Positions 8,750 through 17,836 of a stretch of DNA of 40,449 nt are shown piece by piece. Within the stretch, counting starts at the first letter, position 1, and each line of letters starts with the position of its first letter. The stretch comes from an uncultured Verrucomicrobiota bacterium (lineage in GTDB: Bacteria > Verrucomicrobiota > Verrucomicrobiia > Limisphaerales > UBA9464): NCBI GenBank assembly GCA_903842505.1, contig CAIMMI010000021.1:1-40449 (forward strand), read 5' to 3'. The translations under genes were made by a program, and so were the position numbers. The notes below the pieces were generated by a model. That model saw only the letters and a list, made by a program, of their open reading frames with translations, did not search any database and had not been told where the DNA came from.

Positions 8750-9679
8750 ATGCACAAGATCCACGTCCTCGATTCCCACACCGGCGGCGAACCCACCCGC
8801 GTCGTCCTCGAAGGCGGACCCGACCTCGGCTCCGGTCCGCTCGCTGATCGTGTCCGCCGGTTCCGCGAGAACTTCGACCACTACCGCTCCGCCATCGTCA
8901 ACGAACCCCGCGGTTCGGACGTGATCGTGGGGGCCCTTCTCGTGCCGCCCTCCGATCCTTCCTGCCAGGCCGGCGTCCTCTTCTTCAACAACGTCGGCTA
9001 CCTCGGCATGTGCGGCCACGGCACCATCGGATTGGTCGCCACCCTCGCCCACCTTGGCCGACTCCAGCCCGGTGACCTGCGTCTCGACACGCCCGTCGGA
9101 CCCGTGACCGCCACACTCCACCCGGACGGCACCGCCTCTGTCGCCAACGTGTCCAGCCATCGTCAGGCCAAGGGCATCACCGTCGAGGTCGAAGGCATCG
9201 GCCCCGTCACCGGCGACGTCGCCTGGGGTGGGAACTGGTTCTTCCTCGTTGAGAAACACGGTCTCTCCCTTGAACTGCGGAACGTCGACGCGCTGACGGA
9301 CGCGACCTGGCGGATGCGTCAGGCCATCAACGCCCAGGGCTACCCCGAGGTCGACCACGTGGAACTGTTCGGACCGCCCGGTGCTCCCGACGCCCACTCC
9401 CGTAATTTCGTCCTGTGCCCCGGCAAGGCCTACGACCGTTCTCCCTGCGGCACCGGTACCAGTGCCAAGCTCGCCTGTCTCGCCGCCGACGGAAAACTTG
9501 CCGCCGGCGAATCCTGGATTCAGGAGAGCATCCTCGGCAGCCGCTTCACCGGCCGCTTCGAGTGGATCGACCGCGCCGCCGGCACCATCGCCCCCACCGT
9601 CACCGGCACCGCCCACGTCAACGCCGATATCACCCTCCTCCTCGACGAATCCGATCCCTTCCGCTGGGGCATCCGCTGA
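8750..9679 (+). CDS. Proline racemase family enzyme, probable 4-hydroxyproline 2-epimerase
   Basis: 309 residues, full length for the family. It shows the start HVLDSHTGGEPTRVV and both catalytic cysteine motifs of the two-base mechanism: MCGHGTIG (Cys 88) and RSPCGTGTSAK (Cys 233). The enzyme interconverts trans-4-hydroxy-L-proline and cis-4-hydroxy-D-proline, the first step of hydroxyproline catabolism. The family also includes true proline racemases and, when the first Cys is Ser or Thr, dehydratases. Two cysteines argue for an epimerase or racemase here. It is cytoplasmic, as no signal is seen. It is translated 4 bp after the secreted peptidase-cyclophilin, hinting at use of hydroxyproline-rich protein. 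Later pathway genes are not in the window. Confidence 0.88.
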   Translation: MHKIHVLDSHTGGEPTRVVLEGGPDLGSGPLADRVRRFRENFDHYRSAIVNEPRGSDVIVGALLVPPSDPSCQAGVLFFNNVGYLGMCGHGTIGLVATLAHLGRLQPGDLRLDTPVGPVTATLHPDGTASVANVSSHRQAKGITVEVEGIGPVTGDVAWGGNWFFLVEKHGLSLELRNVDALTDATWRMRQAINAQGYPEVDHVELFGPPGAPDAHSRNFVLCPGKAYDRSPCGTGTSAKLACLAADGKLAAGESWIQESILGSRFTGRFEWIDRAAGTIAPTVTGTAHVNADITLLLDESDPFRWGIR

Positions 9680-9712
9680 GGGTCGGCAAATGGACGGAAT
9701 CCAACCAAAGCC

Positions 9713-11005
9713 TCACCCGCGTCCGTCAGCGGCCGGCACCGCACCCGCCATCGCCAACCGCAGCACGGACGACATCGCCTGCTGCGCGGTCAGGTACTTG
9801 AAGGTCTCCCGATCAAACGCGTTCAACTCGCGTCGCACCACCGTCCCCGCAGGACCCGCGACCCCGATGAACACCGTTCCCACGGGCTTGCCCGGCACCG
9901 CACCGCCGGGCCCTGCAATCCCGGTCACCGACACCGCGTAATCCGCCCCTGTCACGGTGCGCGCCCCTTCCGCCATCGCGCGGGCCACCGGTTCACTCAC
10001 CGCGCCGTGCTCGACCAGCAGAGCGTGCGGCACCCCCAGACTCCGTTCCTTCGCCTCATTCGCATAGGTCACGAAACCCGCCAACAGCACCGAGGACGCC
10101 CCGGGCACGTTCGTCACCCGGTTCGCGATGTGCCCGCCGGTGCACGACTCGGCCAACGCCAGTTTCAACCCCCGACCCGAGAACTCCCGCACCAACACCT
10201 GCTCGAGCGACTCGTCGTCCGCCCCGAAGATGTACTCGCCCACCGTCGCCCGCGTCCGTCGCTCGGCTTCTGCCACCACCCGCGCCGCCTCCGGCCCACG
10301 CGCCACGAACCGCACGTCCACCTCGCCGACCCGCGCACAGAAACCCAGGTCCATTCCTCCGTCCACGAGTTCCTTCAACGGCCCATCCAACCGCTCCTCC
10401 ATGTACGACTCTCCCAGCCCCGTCGTCTTGAGCGTGCGACACACAAAATCCTCCTGCCCCGGGAACCGCTTGGCCAACCGCGGCAAGACCTCTTCCAGCA
10501 CCATCGGACGCAATTCCCGCGGCGGTCCCGGCAACATCACCAACCACGTCGGCCGCCCGTCCGGTCGAAGCGGATTCGGATCCAGCCACAACGCCAACCC
10601 TGGGGCCGTTCCGTGGCGGTTCACCAGCACCTCCGCTCCCTCCGGCACCATGGCCTCCACCTGGGTCCGCACCGGCACCGGCCGGTTGCGCCCCTCGAAA
10701 AAACTCCGGATCTGGGCCTCTACCTCCGGGTGATGCTCCAACCGCCGCCCCAACATCGCCGCCACCAACTCCCGCGTCCGGTCGTCACAGGTCGGCCCCA
10801 GTCCGCCCGTCGTGATCACCCAGTCCGCCCGACCCAACCCCTCCCTTACCGCTGCCACCAACGCGGCCGACTCATCCGAGATTGCAACCTGCCGATCCAC
10901 CGTGTAGCCCCGATCCGCCAGCACCCGGCAGATCCACTGCTGATGGGTGTTCAGCACCCGACCCAACATCAGCTCCGACCCCGTATTGATCAGTTCAATC
11001 GTCAC
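9713..11005 (-). CDS. cinA: CinA family protein (competence/damage-inducible; nicotinamide-nucleotide amidase)
   Basis: 430 residues from the GTG at 11005, which starts VTIELINTGSELMLGRVLN as CinA proteins do. The longer frame from 11056 reads through a dispersed repeat and is less likely. The N-terminal MoCF-like domain has TTGGLGPTCDD (about 67-75) and LPGPPRELRPM, and is expected to act as an ADP-ribose pyrophosphatase. The C-terminal domain has LAESCTGGHIANRVT (about 284-298) and VSVTGIAGPGG, the nicotinamide mononucleotide deamidase part used in pyridine nucleotide salvage. It is monocistronic, with its 3' end facing the epimerase gene 33 bp away. Confidence 0.92.
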   Translation of the reverse strand: MTIELINTGSELMLGRVLNTHQQWICRVLADRGYTVDRQVAISDESAALVAAVREGLGRADWVITTGGLGPTCDDRTRELVAAMLGRRLEHHPEVEAQIRSFFEGRNRPVPVRTQVEAMVPEGAEVLVNRHGTAPGLALWLDPNPLRPDGRPTWLVMLPGPPRELRPMVLEEVLPRLAKRFPGQEDFVCRTLKTTGLGESYMEERLDGPLKELVDGGMDLGFCARVGEVDVRFVARGPEAARVVAEAERRTRATVGEYIFGADDESLEQVLVREFSGRGLKLALAESCTGGHIANRVTNVPGASSVLLAGFVTYANEAKERSLGVPHALLVEHGAVSEPVARAMAEGARTVTGADYAVSVTGIAGPGGAVPGKPVGTVFIGVAGPAGTVVRRELNAFDRETFKYLTAQQAMSSVLRLAMAGAVPAADGRG

Positions 11006-11314
11006 GCACTCCCATTCTGGGCCGAATCCTCCGGAGTCCCAAGTTTTCAGATTCAAGTTTCAAGCCCGGGTGGGGCAAGACTCCGTCGAGCCGCTCCTCC
11101 CATACTCGTAGTCGTACTCAGCCCGAAGGGCGGTACTCGTACTCGATCCACCCCCACCGCCCTTCCACCTCCTCACTCAAACCCATCGCCCCGAGTACGA
11201 GTTCGAGCACCCTCCTCCACACACCCCCGCGCAAGAACCCGCATCACCTCTCCCACCCAAAACCCCTGCGCCTCTGCGCCCCTGCGGGTGGAATCCCTTC
11301 TCCTCCGCGCCCCC
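11006..11314. repeat. Repeat-rich spacer between cinA and the histidine kinase
   Basis: The spacer contains TTTTCAGATTCAAGTTTCAA (11043-11062) and a one-mismatch copy of the GGCGAGACTCCGTCGAGCC repeat (11070-11093). A CGTACTCAGCCCGAAGGGCGG-type block with flanking TACTCG units lies at 11106-11148, an inverted CGAGTACGAG block near 11199-11208, and a CCTGCGCCTCTGCGCCCCTGC segment at 11265-11285. The last recurs near 16026 and 16355. No gene is credible here. Confidence 0.75.
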
Positions 11315-13633
11315 CTACCTCGCCGGAACCACATTCACCCGCGACAGGTGGCCCGCCAACGCATCCACCAACTTCGCCATCCGCTCGCCTGCCAACTCCC
11401 GCGACGCCTGCACGATCTCCGACGAAAAATCCGCCACGCGAACGAATCCCATCGTCAAGGCCGCTCCCTTGATGCCGTGCGCAATCCGCGCGCACTCCGC
11501 CCAATCCTCGAACGTCATCGCCCGGCGCAACCGCGCCACATCGAGCACACAGTGCTTCAAGAACTCCGGCACGATCCCCTCCACCTCCGGATCCACCACC
11601 ACCGTATCCTCCAGCTTCTCTCGTCCGACAACTCCAGCGGCCGCTCCTTCCAACGCCACCCGCACCGCATCGACCAGGCTCTGCTTCCGGATTGGCTTCG
11701 TCAGGTACGCTGTGCAACCCGCCGCAAGGCACCGATCCCGGTAGCCCTGCACCGCATGCCCCGTCAGCGCCAGGATGGGAATCGGGTGGCAGCCTTCCGC
11801 CTTTTGCTGTGACCGGATACGACGGGTCGCTTCCAGACCGTCCATCTCCGGCATCTCGATATCCATCAGGATCAGGTCCGCATTCGGCGCCATCTCCACG
11901 GCTTCCCGCCCGTTCTTCGCCCGCATCACCACGTACCCGGCCGTCTTCAGGAAGATCTGCGCCACCGCGAAGTTGGCCTCCGTATCCTCCGCTACCAACA
12001 CCGTCGTCGGAGCTCCCAATGCCACCACCGGCGCCCGTACGGTCTCAACCGCCACCCGCCCCGCCGGAACCCCCACATCCGGGATCGGCTCCAAGGGCAG
12101 GATTACCCGGAAATCCGATCCAGCCCCCAACTGACTCTGCACGGTCACGGTTCCACCCATCGCCTCCACCAGCGTCTTGACGATGTTCAGGCCCAATCCG
12201 GCCCCGCCCTTGCGCCGCGTCGTCGACCCATCCACCTGCTCGAACCTCGCAAAGATCCGCGACTGGAACTCCGGCGCGATGCCCGACCCCGTGTCCAACA
12301 CCCGGACCAGCAACTGCGGGACCGCACCCGGTGCCGACTCCCACCGCGAAACCTCCAACCGCACCGAACCCTCATCCGTGAACTTCACCGCGTTCTCCAC
12401 CAGATTGGTCACGATCTGCCGCAACCGGTCCGGATCCGCCATCACCCGCGTCGGCAAGGCTGGATCCATCGTCAGGCTGAACTTGAGTCCCTTCGCCCGC
12501 GCGCGCTCGCCGACAGGCCCCACCATCGCTTCAAGAACCTCCCGCAAGACCGTCGGCACCCGCTCGAAATCAAACTGCCCCGCCTCGATCTTCGAGAGAT
12601 CCAGCATGTCCGTGATCAACCGCAGCAGCGCCTCCGCGCTCGCGTTGATCCGGTTCAGATGGACCGGCAATTGCCCCGCACTCAACGATGCGTCCATCAA
12701 CAGGTCCGCCGTCCCCAGGATGACGTTCAAGGGAGTCCGCATCTCGTGGCTGATCGTCGCCAGGAATTGCGTCTTCGCCTCGTTCGCCGACTCCGCCCGC
12801 TCCTTCGCCGCCTGCAATTCAATCCGTGCCTGCCGCAACATCGTCGACTCGGTCTGGATGGATACAAAACGCTCCACGACTCCCTCGGCGTTCCGGATCG
12901 GCGTGATCTGGAAGGCCACCCAGTAGGGATCCCGGGAACGCGTGTAGTTCAGCAACTCCGAACCAAACGACTTCCCTTCGGCCAGAAACGCCCGGATCTG
13001 CGCCACCGTCCCAGAATCCGTCTCCGGCCCCTGCAGCAAATGCCCGGGCTTCCATCCACGCATGTCTTCCAGCGTGTAGCCCGTCCGTCGCACGAACGCC
13101 TGGTTCACCCACTCGGTCCGCCCTTCCCGGTCCGTGATGATCACGAAGTTGTCCGTGTAGCTCGCGACCAGCGACAACTTCGAAAGCTCGTCCTGCGCCT
13201 CCTTCTCGGCCGTGATGTCGTGCAGCGCCCCCACCACCCCAGCCCCCTCCGCCAACGGCGCCGCCGTCACCTCCAGCCAGACCGTTTTTCCATCCATCCG
13301 TGGAATCCGGATCCGCGGCCGCCCCGCACCACGATCAGCACCCCCCAACCGAAACACCCGCTCCAACTCTTCCCGGTCCTCCACCAGCACAAAATCCGAC
13401 AGCGCCTTGCCCAGGCACTGAGCCACCGGATACCCCAGCACCCGCGCCCACGCATCATTCAGGAAGACCAACCCCCGGGACGCATCCGTCTCGAACACGA
13501 TCTCCGACAACATCGCCACCCGACGCGCCGCACGGCTTTCCGCCGCCACCAGCGCTTCCGTCAGACGATACGTCGCCTGCACATGCAGGTCCGTGGCCAA
13601 TACAGGTTCGTTTCCGGAGGGAGACGCGGACAT
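11315..13633 (-). CDS. Hybrid sensor histidine kinase: PAS-PAS-HisKA-HATPase-receiver-Hpt
   Basis: 772 residues, no membrane segment, so a cytoplasmic sensor. Order: PAS (about 40-145), second PAS (about 150-265), coiled linker, HisKA with SHEMRTP (His 296), HATPase with VENAVKF (Asn 414) and GLGLNIVK, receiver (about 543-660; DIEMPEMDG with Asp 591 and Lys 646 of TKP), and a C-terminal Hpt with ARIAHGIKGAA (His 719). It is a complete internal phosphorelay with no output domain, so a separate response regulator is needed and none is adjacent. The second PAS is LOV-like (GWKPGHLLQGPETD) but has no photoactive cysteine. Its start is 12 bp after the stop of the isochorismatase-like gene, so the pair is probably co-transcribed. 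Confidence 0.93.
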   Translation of the reverse strand: MSASPSGNEPVLATDLHVQATYRLTEALVAAESRAARRVAMLSEIVFETDASRGLVFLNDAWARVLGYPVAQCLGKALSDFVLVEDREELERVFRLGGADRGAGRPRIRIPRMDGKTVWLEVTAAPLAEGAGVVGALHDITAEKEAQDELSKLSLVASYTDNFVIITDREGRTEWVNQAFVRRTGYTLEDMRGWKPGHLLQGPETDSGTVAQIRAFLAEGKSFGSELLNYTRSRDPYWVAFQITPIRNAEGVVERFVSIQTESTMLRQARIELQAAKERAESANEAKTQFLATISHEMRTPLNVILGTADLLMDASLSAGQLPVHLNRINASAEALLRLITDMLDLSKIEAGQFDFERVPTVLREVLEAMVGPVGERARAKGLKFSLTMDPALPTRVMADPDRLRQIVTNLVENAVKFTDEGSVRLEVSRWESAPGAVPQLLVRVLDTGSGIAPEFQSRIFARFEQVDGSTTRRKGGAGLGLNIVKTLVEAMGGTVTVQSQLGAGSDFRVILPLEPIPDVGVPAGRVAVETVRAPVVALGAPTTVLVAEDTEANFAVAQIFLKTAGYVVMRAKNGREAVEMAPNADLILMDIEMPEMDGLEATRRIRSQQKAEGCHPIPILALTGHAVQGYRDRCLAAGCTAYLTKPIRKQSLVDAVRVALEGAAAGVVGREKLEDTVVVDPEVEGIVPEFLKHCVLDVARLRRAMTFEDWAECARIAHGIKGAALTMGFVRVADFSSEIVQASRELAGERMAKLVDALAGHLSRVNVVPAR

Positions 13634-13645
13634 GTCGGGTCTCGA

Positions 13646-14257
13646 TCAGGCCTTCACCGAGGTCAGTTCACGGATCGCCGTCTGGCTGTCCATCACGCCG
13701 CCATACAGCGGAAAGATGTTCTGGCAGAAGAAATCCTGCTCCGAACGCGTCCGCGCCGACGTGCAGTCCGACAGGATCTGCACGCTGTAGCCCCGCTCGT
13801 AGGCCGCACGCCCCGTCGAATCAATGCACAGCGACGTCACCATCCCCGCCACCAGCACCGTCCGGATCCCACGCTCCCGCAGCACGCGGTCCAGCGCCGT
13901 GTCCGAAAAGGCATTGAACCCGACCTTCCCGGAAACATTGAGCACCCGATCCCCGAAGGCCTTGATCTCCGGGATCGTGTCCGCCCCCGGCGTCCCCGCC
14001 TTGAACGCGCCCGACGCCTTGATCTTGTCGAGAATCCCAACCGAATTGGCCAATGCGCGGTATTCCGACTCCAGCACAATGGGCGTGGCAATGATGCTCA
14101 ACTTCGTCCCCGCCGTGGCGCGGATCAGGTCCACTGTACAGGCCAGCACGCTGTCGATCCGCCCCGCATCCTCGACCACACCCCGCAGGATGCCATTCTG
14201 GGCGAAGTAATCGTTCTGGTAGCCGACAAGGATCAGGGCAGTCGTTTCCGGAGTCAT
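13646..14257 (-). CDS. Isochorismatase-like cysteine hydrolase
   Basis: 203 residues, starting at the ATG at 14257. The frame is open 5' up to 14905, but that part is repeat DNA and overlaps another gene. The catalytic triad of the family is visible: Asp 16 in VGYQNDYF, Lys 111 in SGKVGFNAF, Cys 144 in VTSLCIDST. Members hydrolyse isochorismate, nicotinamide, N-carbamoyl compounds and others, and the substrate cannot be decided here. It is upstream of and probably co-transcribed with the hybrid histidine kinase, an unusual pairing that might place its product or substrate in the signalling pathway. That last point is speculation. Confidence 0.85.
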   Translation of the reverse strand: MTPETTALILVGYQNDYFAQNGILRGVVEDAGRIDSVLACTVDLIRATAGTKLSIIATPIVLESEYRALANSVGILDKIKASGAFKAGTPGADTIPEIKAFGDRVLNVSGKVGFNAFSDTALDRVLRERGIRTVLVAGMVTSLCIDSTGRAAYERGYSVQILSDCTSARTRSEQDFFCQNIFPLYGGVMDSQTAIRELTSVKA

Positions 14258-14665
14258 AAGAATTTTTAAAGGCCTGCAGTCAGACACGGATTCAAACCTG
14301 AATGCGGTCCCTGCGACAGCGCAATTAACCATCCATAAATTTTCAAAGGCAACGCTCCGGTTGCCACCCCGACGCGGCCGCGGTGCATCTTCCATCGAGG
14401 GGTGGGGCGAGACTCCGTCGAGCCGTTCCCCGGAATCGGAATCGAAGGTGGCCCGGGCTCGATACCAATGGCGATTCCGACTCCGTCCCCCGACGCGGCC
14501 GCGGTGTTCCCGCAGGCAATGGCCCCCGCAGAATCCAAGGTGCCAAACGAATGATTCCATTCGAGCATCCTTTTGATACCAAAGAGCCATCAAGAGGAGG
14601 TTCCGGACCACCCCCGAAGACCTTGGCGCGGAAAGCCCTCCCTGAAACTCCCCCGAACCATCCCG
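14258..14665. repeat. Repeat-rich spacer with duplicated CGACGCGGCCGCGGTG block
   Basis: Two copies of CCCGACGCGGCCGCGGTG lie at 14368-14385 and 14488-14505. They flank a GGCGAGACTCCGTCGAGCC repeat (14402-14425) and a run of GATTCC/GGAATCG units (14430-14485). The same pairing of the GGCGAGACTCC repeat with GATTCC units occurs again at 15879-15975. The divergent promoters for 14257 and 14666 should be in here, but I cannot place them. Confidence 0.65.
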
Positions 14666-15961
14666 ATGCCCGCCCCGGATCCGCGCCCCACCTGCCTCCG
14701 CTGCCTCCGTCCCCTTTCGGTCTGCTGGTGTACCGATCTCACCCCGCTCGAAACCCGAACCCGCGTCGTCTTCCTCCAGCATCCCTGCGAGGCCCGCGTC
14801 GCCATCGGCACCGCCCGCATCGCCCACCTCGGCCTCGCCGGCAGCGAACTCCACGAGGGCATCGATTTCGCCTCCCACCCGCGCATCCGCCAACTCATCG
14901 CCCAACCCGGCACCGCCCTCCTGTTCCCCGGACCCGACGCCGTCTCACCCGACGCCCTCCCTTCACCTCCCGAGACGCTCCTCGTCATCGACGGCACCTG
15001 GCCCCAGGCCCGGAAGATGGTCTCGCTCAACCCCGCCCTTCGCGCCCTCCCCCGCATCGGATTCGTCCCCAAAAAGCCCGGCAATTACCGCATCCGACGC
15101 GAACCCGCGCGCCATTGCGTCGCCACGGTCGAGGCCGTCGTGGAGGTTCTGGCCGCCTTCGAACGGAACGAGGAGCGGTTCGCTCCGCTCCTGCAGGCGT
15201 TCACCTCGATGGTCGATCGCCAGATCGCCGCCACTGCCGCCCGGACCACACCCGCGAGGCGACATCTCCGTCCCGCCGATCCCTGGTGGGAATCCCCGTC
15301 GATGCCGGAACTCGACACGCTCTGGCCCCACCTCGTCGCCATCGCTGGCGAAGCCAACGCGCATCGCCGCGGCAGTGACGTCCCCGGCGTCCCCGAACTC
15401 ATCCACCTCGCCGCCGTCCGCCCGGCCACCGGCGAAACGTTCAACGCCTTCCTCGCCCCGCGACGCCTGCTCGCTCCCTTCGCCGCCCAACACCTCGAAG
15501 TCCCGCGCGAAGACCTGATCCATGGCCGATCCGTTCCCGACGTCCTCGCCGACTGGAACCGTTTCCTGCGTCCGGGCGACCGGCTCATGGGTTGGGGCGA
15601 GTTCCCATGGCAACTCCTCGCCCAGGAAGACTGGATCCCCCGACTCGCGCCCATCGACCTCCGACTCGTCGCCGCCCACCGACTCAAGCGCCGCCCCGGA
15701 GCCGCCGATGCCGCCGCCCGCGCCATCGGTGCCGAACTTTCCTACCCCTTCCCCACCCCCGGCCGCGCCGGCCGATCCCTCCAGGCCATCCTCGCCTTCA
15801 CCCGCCAACTCCGCGACGAGAAGCTGGGCGGCGGGGGAGTTCCCAGTTTCCAGGAACCAGATTCCAGAAGCCCGAGGGGTGGGGCGAGACTCCGTCGAGC
15901 CGCTCCATCGGGGTCGGAGTCGGAGTCGGAATCGGAGGACGGTCCGGCTCGATTCCGATAG
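14666..15961 (+). CDS. DTW-domain protein (tRNA acp3U synthase type) with extra C-terminal domain
   Basis: 431 residues from the ATG at 14666. The N-terminal 195 are a DTW domain: zinc-type cysteines C10-x2-C13 and C20-x-C22, the motif [10 protein letters not shown] (109-118), and [15 protein letters not shown] enzymes (TapT/YfiP type) transfer the 3-amino-3-carboxypropyl group of SAM to a uridine of tRNA. Residues about 213-385 form a second domain with an exonuclease-like pattern ([22 protein letters not shown], later [23 protein letters not shown]), but the usual acidic catalytic residues of DEDD nucleases are not evident. The last 40 or so residues ([20 protein letters not shown]) are encoded by a dispersed DNA repeat, so the native C-terminus probably lay near residue 388. 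Confidence 0.82.
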   Translation: MPAPDPRPTCLRCLRPLSVCWCTDLTPLETRTRVVFLQHPCEARVAIGTARIAHLGLAGSELHEGIDFASHPRIRQLIAQPGTALLFPGPDAVSPDALPSPPETLLVIDGTWPQARKMVSLNPALRALPRIGFVPKKPGNYRIRREPARHCVATVEAVVEVLAAFERNEERFAPLLQAFTSMVDRQIAATAARTTPARRHLRPADPWWESPSMPELDTLWPHLVAIAGEANAHRRGSDVPGVPELIHLAAVRPATGETFNAFLAPRRLLAPFAAQHLEVPREDLIHGRSVPDVLADWNRFLRPGDRLMGWGEFPWQLLAQEDWIPRLAPIDLRLVAAHRLKRRPGAADAAARAIGAELSYPFPTPGRAGRSLQAILAFTRQLRDEKLGGGGVPSFQEPDSRSPRGGARLRRAAPSGSESESESEDGPARFR

Positions 15962-16461
15962 CGATTCCGACCCCGAAACACCCCACCCGCGCACGCACCC
16001 GCATCCCCTCCAAAAAACTCTGTGCCCCTGCGCCTCTGCGGGAGGAATCCCTTCTCCTCCCCGCCCCTGCGCCCCCCGACCCGTACTCGCACTCGTACTC
16101 AGCCCGCAGGGCGGTACTCGTACTCGACTCCACCGATCCTCCCACCCCGTTCCCCAACGATCCCATCGGCTCGAGTACGAGTAGGAGTACGAGTACCCCG
16201 ACCTCCAAGCCTTTGGCTCGCCTTCGCTCCATCCCGACGATCTCGCAGCCTTCCAACTCGAGAATCATCCTCGCCGCCCTCGTTCGTACTCGCACTCGTA
16301 CTCAGCCCGCAGGGCGGTACTCGTACTCGATCCCAACAATCCGTCCCCTCTGCGCCCCTGCGCCCCTGCGGGAGGAACCCCTTCCCCTCCCCCCCTCCGC
16401 GGCCTCCCCGCCTTGCCTCTTGCCTCCTCTCTCCCCCAACACCCAACCTCGCCGACCCCGC
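15962..16461. repeat. 500-bp spacer made of CGTACTCG and other dispersed repeats
   Basis: Two nearly identical 46-bp blocks (16083-16127 and 16285-16330) consist of TACTCGCACTCGTACTC, then a GCCCGCAGGGC palindrome, then GGTACTCGTACTCGA. An inverted run of GAGTACGAG units lies at 16172-16194. A CTGCGGGAGGAATCCC-type segment occurs near 16036-16051 and again near 16366-16381. The related block upstream of cinA is at 11106-11148. No gene is credible; the stretch is the 5' flank of dctA. Confidence 0.75.
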
Positions 16462-17712
16462 ATGAAAGCTGTCGCCTCCCACCTCTACCTGCAGGTGCTC
16501 ATCGCCATCGTCCTCGGCGTTGCGGTCGGCCACTTCCATCCGGGCTTTGGCGAATCCCTCAAGCCCCTGGGCGACGCCTTCATCAAGCTCATCAAGATGC
16601 TCATCGGGCCGATCATCTTCACCACCGTCGTCTCGGGGATCGGCGGAATGGGCGACCTCAAGGCGGTCGGACGGGTCGGGCTCAAGGCCCTGATCTATTT
16701 CGAAGGCGTCACGACCCTCGCACTCGTCATCGGGCTCGTCGTCGCCAACGCCTTCGCTCCCGGCGCCGGCATGCATGCCACCGCTGCCACCCTCGATGCC
16801 GGTGCTGTCGCGCAGTACACCAAGGCCGCCCAGAACCTCACCACCACCCAGCAACTGCTCCACCTCATCCCCGATGCCTTCGTCGGTGCCTTCGTCGGTG
16901 GGGAAGTCCTGCAGGTTCTGGTCATCGCCCTCCTGTTCGGCGTCGCGCTCACCAGCCTCGGCAAGGCCGGCCAATCCATCATCGACCTCTGCCACGACGT
17001 CTCGAAGGTCTTCTTCCGCATCGTTCAGATCGTCTCCCGGGTCGCGCCGCTCGCCGCGTTCGGAGCCATGGCCTTCACCATCGGAAAGTACGGACTCGGC
17101 TCCCTCAAGTCCCTCGCCGGGCTCATGGCCTGCGTCTACCTCACCTGCTTCCTCTTTGTCACCGTCGTCCTCGGCACCATCGCCCGCGCCTGCGGATTCT
17201 CCCTCTGGAAAATCCTTCGCTACATCCGCGAGGAACTCCTCATCGTCATCGGAACCTCCTCCTCCGAATCCGCCCTGCCCGGCCTCATGGCCAGGATGGA
17301 AAAGGCCGGATGCCGCCCCAGCGTCGTCGGCGTCGTCGTCCCGTCCGGCTATTCCTTCAACCTCGACGGCACCTGCATCTACCTGACGATGGCCGCACTC
17401 TTCATCGCCCAGGCCACCGACACCCCGCTTTCCCTCGGCCAGCAACTCAGCCTCCTTGCCGTCCTGCTCCTCACCTCAAAAGGAGCCGCCGGCGTCACCG
17501 GTAGCGGCTTCATCACGTTGGCTGCCACCCTCGCCGCCACCGGCACCGTCCCCGTCGCCGGCATGGCCCTCATCCTCGGCGTCGACCGCTTCATGTCCGA
17601 AGCCCGCGCCATCACCAACTTCATCGGCAACACCGTCGCCACCCTCGTCATCGCCAAATGGGACGGCGCCCTCGACCGCTCACGCGCCCAGGACGTACTG
17701 GCACGCCCCTGA
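16462..17712 (+). CDS. dctA: C4-dicarboxylate:cation symporter (DAACS family, DctA-like)
   Basis: 416 residues from the ATG at 16462; the open frame further 5' runs through repeats. DctA carries succinate, fumarate or malate into the cell with H+ or Na+. The family signature segments are all present: hairpin 1 serines [10 protein letters not shown] (264-273), [16 protein letters not shown] in TM7 (296-311), [13 protein letters not shown] in hairpin 2 (338-350), and [16 protein letters not shown] in TM8 (375-390). Eight membrane helices are expected. The length matches E. coli DctA (428). It stands alone, and no DctB/DctR-type regulator is adjacent. Confidence 0.93.
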   Translation: MKAVASHLYLQVLIAIVLGVAVGHFHPGFGESLKPLGDAFIKLIKMLIGPIIFTTVVSGIGGMGDLKAVGRVGLKALIYFEGVTTLALVIGLVVANAFAPGAGMHATAATLDAGAVAQYTKAAQNLTTTQQLLHLIPDAFVGAFVGGEVLQVLVIALLFGVALTSLGKAGQSIIDLCHDVSKVFFRIVQIVSRVAPLAAFGAMAFTIGKYGLGSLKSLAGLMACVYLTCFLFVTVVLGTIARACGFSLWKILRYIREELLIVIGTSSSESALPGLMARMEKAGCRPSVVGVVVPSGYSFNLDGTCIYLTMAALFIAQATDTPLSLGQQLSLLAVLLLTSKGAAGVTGSGFITLAATLAATGTVPVAGMALILGVDRFMSEARAITNFIGNTVATLVIAKWDGALDRSRAQDVLARP

Positions 17713-17836
17713 CGGGAGGTTCCAAGTCTCAAGATTCAAGTTTCAAGCCCCGCAGCACGAAAGCGAATCGGGACGGGGTGGGGCGAGACTCCGTCGAGCC
17801 GTTCATGGAGCCCGTGAATCTTGAAACTGAGAACTT
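17713..17836. repeat. Dispersed repeat pair downstream of dctA
   Basis: CAAGATTCAAGTTTCAA (17724-17740), then the GGCGAGACTCCGTCGAGCC repeat (17778-17801), then the inverse-complementary GAATCTTGAAACTGAGAAC (17816-17834). The outer two segments can pair, so the repeat sits within an imperfect inverted repeat, as it does at 32877-33018. Confidence 0.6.

Noticed and set aside
10007-11812. 601-codon plus-strand frame across cinA, repeats and the kinase gene
   Set aside because: It spans two clear minus-strand genes and a repeat spacer, and its composition is Arg/His/Pro/Gln-rich shadow coding.
14258-14905. N-terminal extension of the isochorismatase-like protein by 216 codons
   Set aside because: This part overlaps the start of the DTW gene on the other strand and translates repeat DNA. 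The family starts at MTPETTALILVGYQNDYF.
15592-16461. 290 extra codons in frame upstream of dctA
   Set aside because: The stretch overlaps the DTW gene in another frame and then runs through arginine/serine-rich repeat DNA; DctA homology starts exactly at the ATG at 16462.
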